Source: Candidatus Sumerlaea chitinivorans
GTDB lineage: Bacteria > Sumerlaeota > Sumerlaeia > Sumerlaeales > Sumerlaeaceae
Direction of reading: 5' to 3'
NCBI GenBank assembly: GCA_003290465.1
Contig: CP030759.1
Location: forward strand, 2,108,001 to 2,172,000
DNA length: 64,000 bases
Position 1 is the first letter of the stretch. Each line of letters begins with the position of its first letter. A program made the position numbers and the translations under genes. The notes under the pieces are model-generated. The model had not been told where the DNA came from, did not search any database, and was given only the letters and a program-made list of their open reading frames with translations. Shown here piece after piece: positions 18,609 through 27,595 of this stretch.

Positions 18609-19634
18609 TCAGCGTGGACGCAGCACAGGACTTTCCCGCGCGAACAGTTCAAAGTACCTCCGCGCCGTCATCACATCATTGTGGCCAAGCGAAGTGTAGA
18701 TGAACAACCTCGGTTCTCGGCGCAAGAGGTCCACCAACTCATCTGCTGGCGCGGATTTGCGCCGGCCAAATTTGCGCTTCTCGAGAGCTTCGCGAGGCGT
18801 TCCGCTTGTGGTGAGAAGATCGTCGCTAACGACCATAAATTTCGCACCGGACAACGCAAGCCGACTCATGATTGCTACGTTCGCGCCCGCAAGGTGCTCC
18901 GTGAAAATGCTGCGCAAACGCTTCGTCGAATTTGGTGCCGCAAAGGGCGCCGCCAACTCATCCCAGAATCCGTAGGCAGCATCGAAAAGCCACACCTCCC
19001 CGATTCGCTCCGTCAGGCCACCGTGGTCGAGGATTTGGGCCATCACCCGATAGGCCCCACTGTGCCCACTCAGCACAATGTGGCGCACCTGCGCATTTGC
19101 TGGGATGAAGTCGTTGCGCTGGAGCACGCCCAAAGCTTCCTCCACAAAAGCGCGAAACGCCTCAGGCTTTTCAAGTTTGCCGCCACCACTATCCGGCGCG
19201 TCCTTGGGCCCCTGCGGGACAATCAAAATCGCGTTGCGGCCACTCGCGGCAAGAAGCTCGCCCAAGCGAAACTGGGCGACGGCCTTCACGCACTGATTAT
19301 AGTGGCCGTGGAAATGAACGATCAAGTCCACCTCCCGAGACGGGCGGAATCCTTTGGGAATCACAAACGCCACACGGTCATCATCGTAGTGGCCTTTGAA
19401 GGGGAACACGCCCCGCTTGGATACAAAGCCCGTCGTTCTGCTGTCATCGGGGAAGGGGGCCGTACTCAGATGGGCCACACCCAACGTGCCCCATTCCGCC
19501 TCACCCCACTGCGACCGCTCGGCGCCCACACGAGTGAACACCACCGGCGAGGACGTAATCTCCTCAAAGGCATAGCCCTGCCCAAAGCATGCGCAGGCCC
19601 ACAGCACGATAATCGCCCTATGGAAAGGTTTCAT
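18609..19634 (-). CDS. Secreted alpha/beta-hydrolase-like protein
   Basis: 341 residues with an N-terminal signal peptide (cut near residue 22). The strand-turn 'VDLIVHFHGHYNQ' and the nucleophile elbow 'LSGHSGAYR' (S192) give an alpha/beta hydrolase core; D218 ('WLFDAAYG') and a His in 'LGHNDVM' near 320 can complete the triad. It should be an esterase, deacylase or peptidase acting outside the cytoplasm. Its ATG overlaps the stop of the MalF-type permease by 4 nt, so it is co-translated with a sugar importer and may trim an imported glycan. The substrate is unknown. Confidence 0.75.
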   Translation of the reverse strand: MKPFHRAIIVLWACACFGQGYAFEEITSSPVVFTRVGAERSQWGEAEWGTLGVAHLSTAPFPDDSRTTGFVSKRGVFPFKGHYDDDRVAFVIPKGFRPSREVDLIVHFHGHYNQCVKAVAQFRLGELLAASGRNAILIVPQGPKDAPDSGGGKLEKPEAFRAFVEEALGVLQRNDFIPANAQVRHIVLSGHSGAYRVMAQILDHGGLTERIGEVWLFDAAYGFWDELAAPFAAPNSTKRLRSIFTEHLAGANVAIMSRLALSGAKFMVVSDDLLTTSGTPREALEKRKFGRRKSAPADELVDLLRREPRLFIYTSLGHNDVMTARRYFELFARESPVLRPR

Positions 19635-20689
19635 TCGTAGTGCACTTTCTTGCCGAACACTCGGTTTTGAATGATGGTGAGAATCAGGATGAGCACAAAG
19701 AGCACGTAGGCGATGGCACTCGCATAGCCCAGCTCCTTATACCCTTGGAACCCCGTTTGGTAGAGATAAAACACAAGCGTTTGGGTGGTGCGGCCCGGCC
19801 CACCGGTGGGCGTCATGATATACATCGGGACGAACACCTTAAACGCGGCAATCATCGAGATGATGAGAATGAAGAACGTCGTTGGACTCAGAAGCGGCCA
19901 TGTAATGTTACGGAATTTCTGCCATGGGGACGCGCCGTCAATCTCCGCGGCCTCGTAGTAGGTCTTATCAATGTTCTGCAAGCCCGCGAGGAAAATGACC
20001 ATGAAGTAGCCCGTGTCCCGCCATACGCTGGTGAGAATGACGGAAAACATGGCAAGCGATGGCCCCGCAAGCAGGGGATGGATCTTCTCCGGTAGTGGCA
20101 GGCCCAGCCCATCGCGCAGGATCATTTCAAAAATACCGCGCGACTCATTCAACCACGCGAACGTCGGCAACCCCAACCCTTCGAGAAAATAATTCAGAAG
20201 ACCAAACTGCTCATTGAAGATATACTTGAAGACAATGGAGATCGCGACCCACGTCGTCACAAAAGGCAGAAAGTAGATCGTCCGGAAAACCCCTACGCCC
20301 CGCACGCGCGTGTTCATCATCATCGCCACAATGAGTGAAGCGACAATGGTGAGCGGAACGCTATAGATCACGTAATTGATCGTGTTGTAAAGGACCTGAC
20401 GAAACTCTGGATCCTTGAGCGCTCGGCGGTAATTCTCGAACCAAACCCAGTGGACTGTGGAGAGCTTCGAAGCCCCGACCCAGTCGGACATCGAAACCAG
20501 AACAGAAAAGATCACGGGAAAAAACCAGAACGTCACGAGGATCACGCCTGCCGGGAGCAAGTAAAGATACGCTTCGATGTTTTCGCGCAACCGAGGCTTG
20601 CGGATGAAGCGGATTGCGTACATCGCAAACGCCCAAGTCACCACAGCAAGAATTGCTGCAATCGTCGCCTTCACAGCTCTCTCCGCCAC
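19631..20689 (-). CDS. Sugar ABC transporter permease, MalF/UgpA type
   Basis: 352 residues, longer than the usual 290-310. Seven or so transmembrane helices are visible; the cytoplasmic coupling loop is 'EAAEIDGASPWQKFRNITWPLL', the EAA motif of binding-protein-dependent carbohydrate importers. An extra segment of about 30 residues ('NESRGIFEMILRDGLGLPLPEKI') interrupts the usual spacing before the core helices. The matching MalG-type permease is probably the gene at 36037-37329, 15 kb away, since none adjoins. No solute-binding protein or MsmK/UgpC ATPase is here. It overlaps the downstream secreted hydrolase (ATGA). Confidence 0.9.
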   Translation of the reverse strand: MAERAVKATIAAILAVVTWAFAMYAIRFIRKPRLRENIEAYLYLLPAGVILVTFWFFPVIFSVLVSMSDWVGASKLSTVHWVWFENYRRALKDPEFRQVLYNTINYVIYSVPLTIVASLIVAMMMNTRVRGVGVFRTIYFLPFVTTWVAISIVFKYIFNEQFGLLNYFLEGLGLPTFAWLNESRGIFEMILRDGLGLPLPEKIHPLLAGPSLAMFSVILTSVWRDTGYFMVIFLAGLQNIDKTYYEAAEIDGASPWQKFRNITWPLLSPTTFFILIISMIAAFKVFVPMYIMTPTGGPGRTTQTLVFYLYQTGFQGYKELGYASAIAYVLFVLILILTIIQNRVFGKKVHYE

Positions 20690-20779
20690 TGAATGATTTG
20701 AAAAGATTATTCAGAGGATGGGGAAAGGCATTTTCAACCCTGAAAGTCGCTGCAGGATCGGCAACAGACAGACATCCTT

Positions 20780-22849
20780 CTATCGTTGGAACCAGAACCA
20801 CGCAAACCAAGAGGCAAAGCCAATACCACCCGCCAAGGCAGCCCACTTTCCATACTTCCGGGCAAGCCGTTTGTAGGGTTCGAATCGGAGCAGGCGATTG
20901 AAGGTGGGACTCCAACGATAGGCACTAAATGCAGGTTCGTTCAAAGCCAGTTCGCCGAATGCCGGATTTTGCTCCACGGCACGCCGCAGATGCGCCATAA
21001 CGGCATCCGTAAGACGCAAGCGCGCTGCGGCTCGCGCACACCGGTAATGCAAGGAGGGGCGATCTGGCGATGACTCCAACACTCTGCGGTAGATCGAGTA
21101 GGCTTTAGCGACCGCCCCCTGCCACTCATAAAGTTCCGCGAGAGCTTCCTGATATTCGCTCTCAAATTGCTGATAGTCCCCCGCATGCCGCTCAAGGAGC
21201 CGAATTGCATCCACGGTCCGGCCGAGCTGGTGCAAGGTGTAAGCCTCTGCCACAAGGCAATGAAAATTCGGGGCGGCTCCGCTACGGGGCGAATTCTGGA
21301 GCTCGCGTGCTCGCTCAAACGCCGTGAGGGCTTCCGCATACCGGCCAAGCATGTAGAGGGAGCGCCCGTGAAGCCAGTAGAGCTCGCTGTTCGGGGTCGC
21401 CCGACTCAAGTACTCATCCAGAATTTCGAATGCTCGCTCCGGCGCTCCGATCGTTTGGTATACGGCAGCCCGACAAGACTGAATGGCGGCGTCGGCAGGA
21501 AAAGCGGCGGCTCCCTCGTCAAGCACGCGAGCTGCTTGCGCCAAGTCCGTTTGTCGCACTAAAAATGCTGCATAGGCAAGGTATGCGGCTGGGGCGATTT
21601 TCGGGAGTGCAAGGAGACGCCGGTAGGCGCGGCGGGCTCCTCCTTCGTCCACGCACCGCTCGCACAGCTCTGCATACAGCAAGAGGGCGAGCGGGTGATC
21701 GGGTGACCGGTGCAAAAACCGATCTACCACGGCGCGCGCTTCCGCTGCCATGCCTCGGCTCAAAAGGTTCTCCACTTTGAGGCGGGCGAGAGTAAAATCC
21801 GTGGGATCCAGCGCCAACAATGTCGTCAAATAGTGCAATTCGGCTTCGCGCTCTCCCAGCCGCCGGTGCAGATCGGCCTTGAGCATGAGAGCCGCCCGGT
21901 CAGACGGACGAATTTGCAATGCGCGCGCACAGGACGTGGTCGCCGCCCGCAGACGCCCCTTCGCCAAGAGGACTCGTGCCATGAGTAGATGCGCATCAAA
22001 AAAACGTTCCTCGAGCTCAATGCACTCGCGCAGATCACTCAGGGCTTCATCCAGCCTTCCCTCGGCATAAAAAGCTTTTGCGCGCGAATAGAAGATCGGG
22101 GGTGCCTCCACACCCTCCTCCAACGCTTCCGTAGCAAAAGCGATCACCGCATCACGTCGGCCGATTTTTTCATAAGCATCCAGCAAAAGCCCCCACGCTT
22201 GGAGATCAGCGGGGTTGAGCGCGGTTTGCTGGCGCAGGCATTTGATCGCCTCGACGTAGTTTTCCTTGCGCAGATAAATGGACGCTTTGCGGGCAAGGGC
22301 CTCGAGATGATTCGGATTGATGCGCAAAATTCGGTCACACTGCTCAAGGGCGGCCTCATCTTCGCCGATCGCCGCAAGCAGCCCCGCGTAGAGACGCATG
22401 GCTTCGATTTCGTCGGGGTGATCGGCAAGGACTTCCTCGAGCAGGTCTCGCGCGGCTCGCAGGCGCCGCATCCCAATCATCGCACTGGCTTTGTAAACTT
22501 TCACCTGATGAAGGTCAGGCTGGATTTCGAGGGCGCGATCAAAACATTCCAGCGCTTCCTCCAAATCCCCATGGAGCAGAAGCGCGTAGCCGTAATGGCT
22601 TAGGTAGAGTGGCTCGATCGGGCTCAGGTCTACCGCTTCCCGAAAAGAGCGCAGCGCGTCCGCAAGCCGCCCTAAGTGGAGAAGTGCAACCCCCCGATAG
22701 AACAAGGCGTCGACATGCATCGGCTGCTGGCGGAGGACCACATCAAATGCCTCAAGGGCCTCTTCGAAGTGATCCGACTCCAAGAGGTCCATCCCCTCTT
22801 GAAATGCCGAGTCCGTGCTGCCGGCTTCATGTTCGTTGAAGTCGTACAT
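20780..22849 (-). CDS. Large TPR-repeat protein with C-terminal membrane anchor
   Basis: 689 residues from the ATG at 22849; a TTG nine codons upstream is possible. Nearly the whole length is tetratricopeptide repeats (for example 'ALFYRGVALLHLGRLADALRSF', 'YGYALLLHGDLEEALECFDRAL'), about 16-18 units by eye. A single hydrophobic segment ends the chain ('WAALAGGIGFASWFAWFWF'), so the TPR superhelix is tail-anchored and should face the cytoplasm. Probably a scaffold for an envelope complex. It lies 90 nt upstream of the MalF-type permease on the same strand. Confidence 0.88.
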   Translation of the reverse strand: MYDFNEHEAGSTDSAFQEGMDLLESDHFEEALEAFDVVLRQQPMHVDALFYRGVALLHLGRLADALRSFREAVDLSPIEPLYLSHYGYALLLHGDLEEALECFDRALEIQPDLHQVKVYKASAMIGMRRLRAARDLLEEVLADHPDEIEAMRLYAGLLAAIGEDEAALEQCDRILRINPNHLEALARKASIYLRKENYVEAIKCLRQQTALNPADLQAWGLLLDAYEKIGRRDAVIAFATEALEEGVEAPPIFYSRAKAFYAEGRLDEALSDLRECIELEERFFDAHLLMARVLLAKGRLRAATTSCARALQIRPSDRAALMLKADLHRRLGEREAELHYLTTLLALDPTDFTLARLKVENLLSRGMAAEARAVVDRFLHRSPDHPLALLLYAELCERCVDEGGARRAYRRLLALPKIAPAAYLAYAAFLVRQTDLAQAARVLDEGAAAFPADAAIQSCRAAVYQTIGAPERAFEILDEYLSRATPNSELYWLHGRSLYMLGRYAEALTAFERARELQNSPRSGAAPNFHCLVAEAYTLHQLGRTVDAIRLLERHAGDYQQFESEYQEALAELYEWQGAVAKAYSIYRRVLESSPDRPSLHYRCARAAARLRLTDAVMAHLRRAVEQNPAFGELALNEPAFSAYRWSPTFNRLLRFEPYKRLARKYGKWAALAGGIGFASWFAWFWFQR

Positions 22850-23027
22850 CTGCTGTAATCTATTGCCACGGCGCAAACCTAATCATTTCGGTACGCAGTG
22901 CATGAAAATAGAGGTCACTCTTGTCCGATTTTGGCGAATGAACCCAGCCCCGAACTCGTATCACCTGCAGCCAGCCACCCGCGGTGGTGAGCAAAATTGA
23001 TCCAAGGTAGACACAGGATTTTGTAGC

Positions 23028-23963
23028 ATGACAGACGTGGGAATTTGGGGATGGGTGCTATTCAACCTCGCTGTCTTGGCAATGCTCGCCTTTGATTTGG
23101 GAGTCGTAAACCGTAAAGCTCACGAAATCTCCCTCCGTGAGGCAACCGTGTGGAGCATCATCTGGATTGTGCTCGCTCTGCTCTTCAACGGGTGGATCTT
23201 TTATCGGTTCGGCTCCGAACGGGCCCAAGAATTCCTCGCAGGCTATCTAATCGAAAAAAGCCTCAGCGTGGATAATATCTTCGTTTTCTACGTGATCTTC
23301 TCTTACTTTGGTGTTGAGCCCAAGTATCGTCACCGCGTGCTCTTTTGGGGCATCCTTGGGGCACTCGTCATGCGCGGGGCGATGATCGCTGCGGGGGTCT
23401 ATCTCATCTCGCGCTTTCATTGGATCATTCTCGTCTTCGGTGTGTTCCTCATCATCACAGGCATCCGTATGCTCTTTCACAAGGAAGAGAAGACCGACAT
23501 AGAGAAAATATGGGTGGTACGGCTTGCGCGCCGGTTTATACCCATGACGCCCCACTGGCATGGCCAGTGTTTCTTCGTAAAAGAAGCAGGCAAATGGTTG
23601 GCAACCCCCATGCTGTTGGTCGTCCTCGTAGTTGAGGCAACAGACCTCGTATTTGCGCTGGACTCGATCCCAGCTATCTTCGCGGTGACCCGCGATCCCT
23701 TTATCGTTTACACATCGAACGTTTTCGCAATCCTCGGCTTGCGCTCTCTCTTCTTCCTGATTGCCGGCCTGATCCCCCTGTTCCTCTATCTGAAATATGC
23801 GCTCTCGTTCATCCTTGTGTTTGTCGGCGTGAAGATGCTCCTTGCCGACACTGCTTGGAAAATCCCAACCAATGTTAGCTTACTGGTCATCGCCACATCG
23901 TTGGCTCTCGCTATTGCGGCGTCTGCACTTGTACGGAAGCCAAAGTCTCCCGAGCTGGAATAA
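23028..23963 (+). CDS. TerC-family integral membrane protein
   Basis: 311 residues, about nine transmembrane helices. Family-typical acidic residues in the membrane appear in 'LAFDLGV', 'EKSLSVDNIFVFYVIFSYF' and 'VVEATDLVFALDSIPAIFAVT'. TerC/Alx proteins are linked to Mn(2+) export, to metal loading of secreted enzymes and to tellurite resistance. AGGA precedes the ATG by 9 nt. No yybP-ykoY manganese riboswitch could be recognised in the 178 bp upstream, though a small inverted repeat CCACC/GGTGG occurs at 22975-22987. It stands alone. Confidence 0.92.
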   Translation: MTDVGIWGWVLFNLAVLAMLAFDLGVVNRKAHEISLREATVWSIIWIVLALLFNGWIFYRFGSERAQEFLAGYLIEKSLSVDNIFVFYVIFSYFGVEPKYRHRVLFWGILGALVMRGAMIAAGVYLISRFHWIILVFGVFLIITGIRMLFHKEEKTDIEKIWVVRLARRFIPMTPHWHGQCFFVKEAGKWLATPMLLVVLVVEATDLVFALDSIPAIFAVTRDPFIVYTSNVFAILGLRSLFFLIAGLIPLFLYLKYALSFILVFVGVKMLLADTAWKIPTNVSLLVIATSLALAIAASALVRKPKSPELE

Positions 23964-24138
23964 CAAAACCGATGGGGTAGCTTCAGAGCAGAATTCGGGC
24001 GGAAGATTCTGTCCAAGGTAGGAACCTTGTCGCTGTGACTGCGGCGTTTAGTTCTATGAAGGCAGGGGCAGCATTTCGCTGAGCTCGCCTCCAAGGGCTC
24101 CTTCTGCACATTGACTCGCGCAGGCGCAATTCTTAGGG

Positions 24139-24846
24139 ATGAAACTAATGAACTTGCTTTGCTTACAGCACGTGGAGTTCGAGGGCCCTGCCGCGATCTA
24201 CGAATGGGCAAACAGCCGCGGCCATGGGTTAGAAATTCTCCGTATGAACAGCGGGGGGACGATGCCTGCGCTCAAGGAGTGGGATGGCCTCATCGTTCTC
24301 GGCGGCCCGATGAGTGTGCACGATGAGTCCACCATCCCTTGGATGCACATCGAAAAGGACTTTCTGCGACAAGCTGTGAGCGCAGGCAAGCGAGTGCTGG
24401 GCATTTGCCTCGGTGCACAACTCCTGGCAGAGGTGTTGGGTGGAGAGGTCCGCCGGGCTCCCAGCCGCGAAATCGGTTGGTTTCCGATCACGTGGACGAA
24501 GGAGGCTCTGCGTTCGCCCCTCGTGGCCGGTTTTCCTCCCACGATACTCGCCTTTCATTGGCATGGGGAAATGTTTTCCATTCCCAAGGACGCGGTTGCC
24601 TTGGCTTCGAGTGCTGCCTGTCCCCACCAAGGCTTTTGGTATCCACCCCACGTGCTTGCGCTGCAATTCCATCTTGAGGCAACGACCGAGAGTATCCGAA
24701 GCCTGCTTCACCATTGCCCACACGATCTCGTCGCCGGTCCATGGTGCCAGACCGCCGACGAAATGGAGGCTGGGCTCCATTATTGCGAGATAGCAAATTC
24801 GTACTTGTTTGCTTTACTGGATCGCTTCTTCGCGAAGAATCATTGA
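24139..24846 (+). CDS. Class I glutamine amidotransferase, GuaA-N-like
   Basis: 235 residues. The catalytic triad is C90 (GICLGAQ), H178 and E180 (LQFHLE). The stretch 'LIVLGGPMSVHDESTIPWMHIEK' and 'FHWHGEMFSIP' belong to the stand-alone amidotransferases annotated as GMP-synthase glutaminase-like. It releases ammonia from glutamine or hydrolyses a gamma-glutamyl bond; no synthetase domain or partner gene is adjacent, so the acceptor is unknown. A second ATG three codons in has better spacing to an AGGG. Confidence 0.88.
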   Translation: MKLMNLLCLQHVEFEGPAAIYEWANSRGHGLEILRMNSGGTMPALKEWDGLIVLGGPMSVHDESTIPWMHIEKDFLRQAVSAGKRVLGICLGAQLLAEVLGGEVRRAPSREIGWFPITWTKEALRSPLVAGFPPTILAFHWHGEMFSIPKDAVALASSAACPHQGFWYPPHVLALQFHLEATTESIRSLLHHCPHDLVAGPWCQTADEMEAGLHYCEIANSYLFALLDRFFAKNH

Positions 24847-24898
24847 CCACGCCACCCAAAAACCTGCATGTGCCTCCCCCCCGCTGAATGGCACTGCA

Positions 24899-25369
24899 TC
24901 AAGGACTTTCGCTCAGCTTGGCGAGGAATTCCTCGTCACTGACCACCGCAAACCCTTCGCGCTGGAGGAGTGCGCTTGTCACGCCACACCCCGCCACTAT
25001 ACGACCGGTGAAAGTGCCATCGTAAATCCAATGGACCCCACACGAGGGACTTCGTTCTTTCAGGATGACCAGCTCCGCCTGAACGGTGCTTGCCAATCGC
25101 AAGACCTCGCGGGCTCCACGAAGGTAGTTCTCGGTGACATCTTGGCCCTTCTGGGTCAGTACCCGCGCCCGACCTTCCAGCACGGCATGCCCATCGCCAC
25201 CAACTATTTCGGCGGGTGACCTTGGGGTCGGAAGACCACCTAATTGCTCTGGGCAAATCGGAATCAGCTCACCTGCGGCGGCAAGGCGCAGCAACTCCTC
25301 GCGCAAATTGTGACCCCCGCGCCACGTCACCTCGCATCCAAGCAAACATGCCGAGACCAGCTTAACCAT
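24899..25369 (-). CDS. DUF523-family protein
   Basis: 156 residues, standard for this family. Conserved Cys motifs are 'SACLLG' near the N-terminus, 'PICPEQLGGLPTPR', 'ILKERSPSCG' and a late 'GRIVAGCGVT'. These suggest a metal or Fe-S site, but the function of DUF523 (YbbK) is not established. AAGGTG lies 2 nt before the ATG. It is 110 nt downstream of speA on the same strand. Confidence 0.9.
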   Translation of the reverse strand: MVKLVSACLLGCEVTWRGGHNLREELLRLAAAGELIPICPEQLGGLPTPRSPAEIVGGDGHAVLEGRARVLTQKGQDVTENYLRGAREVLRLASTVQAELVILKERSPSCGVHWIYDGTFTGRIVAGCGVTSALLQREGFAVVSDEEFLAKLSESP

Positions 25370-25478
25370 TGCACCTTGTATCTGTGAGTTTCATCGCAGG
25401 GCACAGATTTTCCACACGTATTCTTTAATGCGAAGCTCCCACCCTTGCTTTTCAGATGGTGGTCGCCTTCGCTTGAAA

Positions 25479-27464
25479 TTAAGGCGCGTCACGCCGTGCG
25501 TGGTGATTGAACACAAGATACGTTGTGTCCTGAAGCCCCCGCTCGTATTCTGCCAGCAAACGCATGCCTTCATTCGGGCGCAGGACGTCGGCCCGAATGG
25601 CCTCGTCCACCTGCTGTTTCATCCGGCGAGCAAGATCCACGGTGTGGTACTGCGTCAGTTCAAGCACTTGCGCCACGGAATGACCGGGAATCGTTTCCTC
25701 AATGTAGAAGCCGCTCTCCTCATCTGGATCGAGGAAAATGTGGGCCTCGTTTACGCGCCCAAAGAGGTTGTGCAGGTCCCCCATGATGTCCTGATAGGCA
25801 CCCGTCAGAAAGAAGCCAAGGTAATACGGCTCACCGTTGCGGAGGGGATGGAGCGGGAGCGCCTCGCGCACATTGCGGAGATCCGTGAATTTACACACCT
25901 TGCCATCAGAATCGCAGGTGATGTCCACCAGCGTTCCTTCGCACGTGGGGCGCTCGTTGAGACGATGCAGCGGCATGATCGGGAAGAGCTGGCCTAACGC
26001 CCAGTGATCGAGCAACGATTGGAAGACACTGAAATTGCACACGTACTGATCCGCAATGTGCGGGGTAAGGTCCAGAACTTCTTCCGGAATTTCCTCTCCA
26101 CTCGCCTTTTTCCGATCGCGGTAGTAATCCACAATTTCCTCGACCAAATGCCAGTAGAAGGTCTCGATTTTCGCTTTTGTGGGAAGGTCGAGGATTCCCA
26201 AATCGAAGGCGTTTTGGCTTTCTTCTTTGATTTGCTGAATATCGTGGAGCGCCTCGAGCGGGTTCTCAAAAAGCCGATCCTTGATCGCAGCGAGCTGTTT
26301 CACCCATTTGTGATCGCGGCGCCCGACCGTGAGATCGTATTCTGCTTTGGTTTTCTCAATCACTCCGATGACGCGTACAACCAACAGCGAATGGTGCGCC
26401 ACCACGGCCCGCCCACTTTCGCTGACGATGTCCGGGTGTTCGACCTGTTCCTCTTCGCAGACGTCCATGATGTTGTCCACGATGTCCGCCGCGTACTCCT
26501 CGAGGGTATAGTTTGCCGAGGAGTGGAAATTTGTGCGGCTTCCATCGTAGTCTACGCCAAGACCGCCTCCGACGTCGAGATAGTTCAGTCCGTCGCAGCC
26601 AAGCTTCCTGAGTTTGGCATAGTAACGTGCGGCCTCGCGGGTGGCGCGTTTGATGGCGAGAATGTCCGGAATTTGTGAGCCAACATGAAAATGCACCAAC
26701 CGCAGTGTGTGGAGCGCATTCTGTGAGCGGAGATACTCGACCGCTTCCATCAAGTCCACCGTCGAGAGGCCAAATTTCGCATCCTCACCGCTCGACGTCG
26801 CCCAGATCCCAGAGCTTTTCGTCACGAGCCGCAACCGCACTCCAATCATCGGCTCCACATTCATCTCGCGTGCGATCTCTGAGATCATGCGGACTTCTTC
26901 AACTTTTTCCGCCACGAGGATGACCTTCTTGCCAAGGCGGTTGCCGATCAGGGCCAACCGCACAAATTGCGGATCCTTGTAGCCGTTGCAAATGATGAGA
27001 GCTTGAGGATCTTCGTGAAGGGCCAACGCAGCATAAAGCTCAGGCTTTGAGCCTGCCTCGATGCCATAGTGGTAGGGTGCTCCTGCGTCGATGATCTCTT
27101 CGACCACCTCGCGGAGCTGGTTAACTTTCACCGGATAGGTGCCACGATAATTCCCCTTGTAACCCAGCTCGGCAATGGCGGCATTGAAAGCCTCATTGAG
27201 TGCTACAACTCGATCCCGAAGAATGTCCTGAAATCGGAGAACTAGTGGCAGGTGCATGCCTTGCGCAAGAGCCTCGTCGAGCACCTGCATGACGTCAATC
27301 GTTGCGCCGTTTTCGCGTGCGGGCGCCACGACGACGTGCCCTTTCTCGTTGATGGAAAAGTAACCAGCTCCCCAACGATCGACATTGTAGAGTGCGATCG
27401 CATCCCGAACTCCCCACCCGTTCGACACCTCTGGCGCGGCTCCAGCCGCCTCTGGCTCCTGCAT
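25479..27464 (-). CDS. speA: Biosynthetic arginine decarboxylase
   Basis: 661 residues, the length of bacterial SpeA. It decarboxylates arginine to agmatine, the first step of a polyamine route. The PLP lysine lies in 'YPVKVNQ' near residue 108, 'HFHVGSQI' and 'LDVGGGLGVDYDGS' bind cofactor and substrate, and 'EPTC.GT..DITCDSDG' style residues occur near 560 ('RPTCEGTLVDITCDSDGKV'). The N-terminal 'WGVRDAIALYNVDRWGAGYFSIN' is characteristic. No speB or aguA homologue is in the window, so the later steps are encoded elsewhere. Confidence 0.96.
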   Translation of the reverse strand: MQEPEAAGAAPEVSNGWGVRDAIALYNVDRWGAGYFSINEKGHVVVAPARENGATIDVMQVLDEALAQGMHLPLVLRFQDILRDRVVALNEAFNAAIAELGYKGNYRGTYPVKVNQLREVVEEIIDAGAPYHYGIEAGSKPELYAALALHEDPQALIICNGYKDPQFVRLALIGNRLGKKVILVAEKVEEVRMISEIAREMNVEPMIGVRLRLVTKSSGIWATSSGEDAKFGLSTVDLMEAVEYLRSQNALHTLRLVHFHVGSQIPDILAIKRATREAARYYAKLRKLGCDGLNYLDVGGGLGVDYDGSRTNFHSSANYTLEEYAADIVDNIMDVCEEEQVEHPDIVSESGRAVVAHHSLLVVRVIGVIEKTKAEYDLTVGRRDHKWVKQLAAIKDRLFENPLEALHDIQQIKEESQNAFDLGILDLPTKAKIETFYWHLVEEIVDYYRDRKKASGEEIPEEVLDLTPHIADQYVCNFSVFQSLLDHWALGQLFPIMPLHRLNERPTCEGTLVDITCDSDGKVCKFTDLRNVREALPLHPLRNGEPYYLGFFLTGAYQDIMGDLHNLFGRVNEAHIFLDPDEESGFYIEETIPGHSVAQVLELTQYHTVDLARRMKQQVDEAIRADVLRPNEGMRLLAEYERGLQDTTYLVFNHHARRDAP

Positions 27465-27595
27465 CTCGTCTGCCGTTCCACCTCGCTCAAGTCATCTCGA
27501 ACAAACCTGTCAATGAAGGTCAGCGGGGAAATGATACACCCCCAGCGGAAATCACAAACGATTTTTTTTCATTTTTTTGTGCAGGATGCAGAAAA

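Noticed and set aside
22880-23027. Manganese (yybP-ykoY) riboswitch before the TerC gene
   Set aside because: The conserved loops of that class could not be found in the 178 bp between the genes.
23028-23963. TerC as part of a tellurite-resistance cluster
   Set aside because: No terA, terB, terD or terE homologue is nearby, so only the family name is supported.
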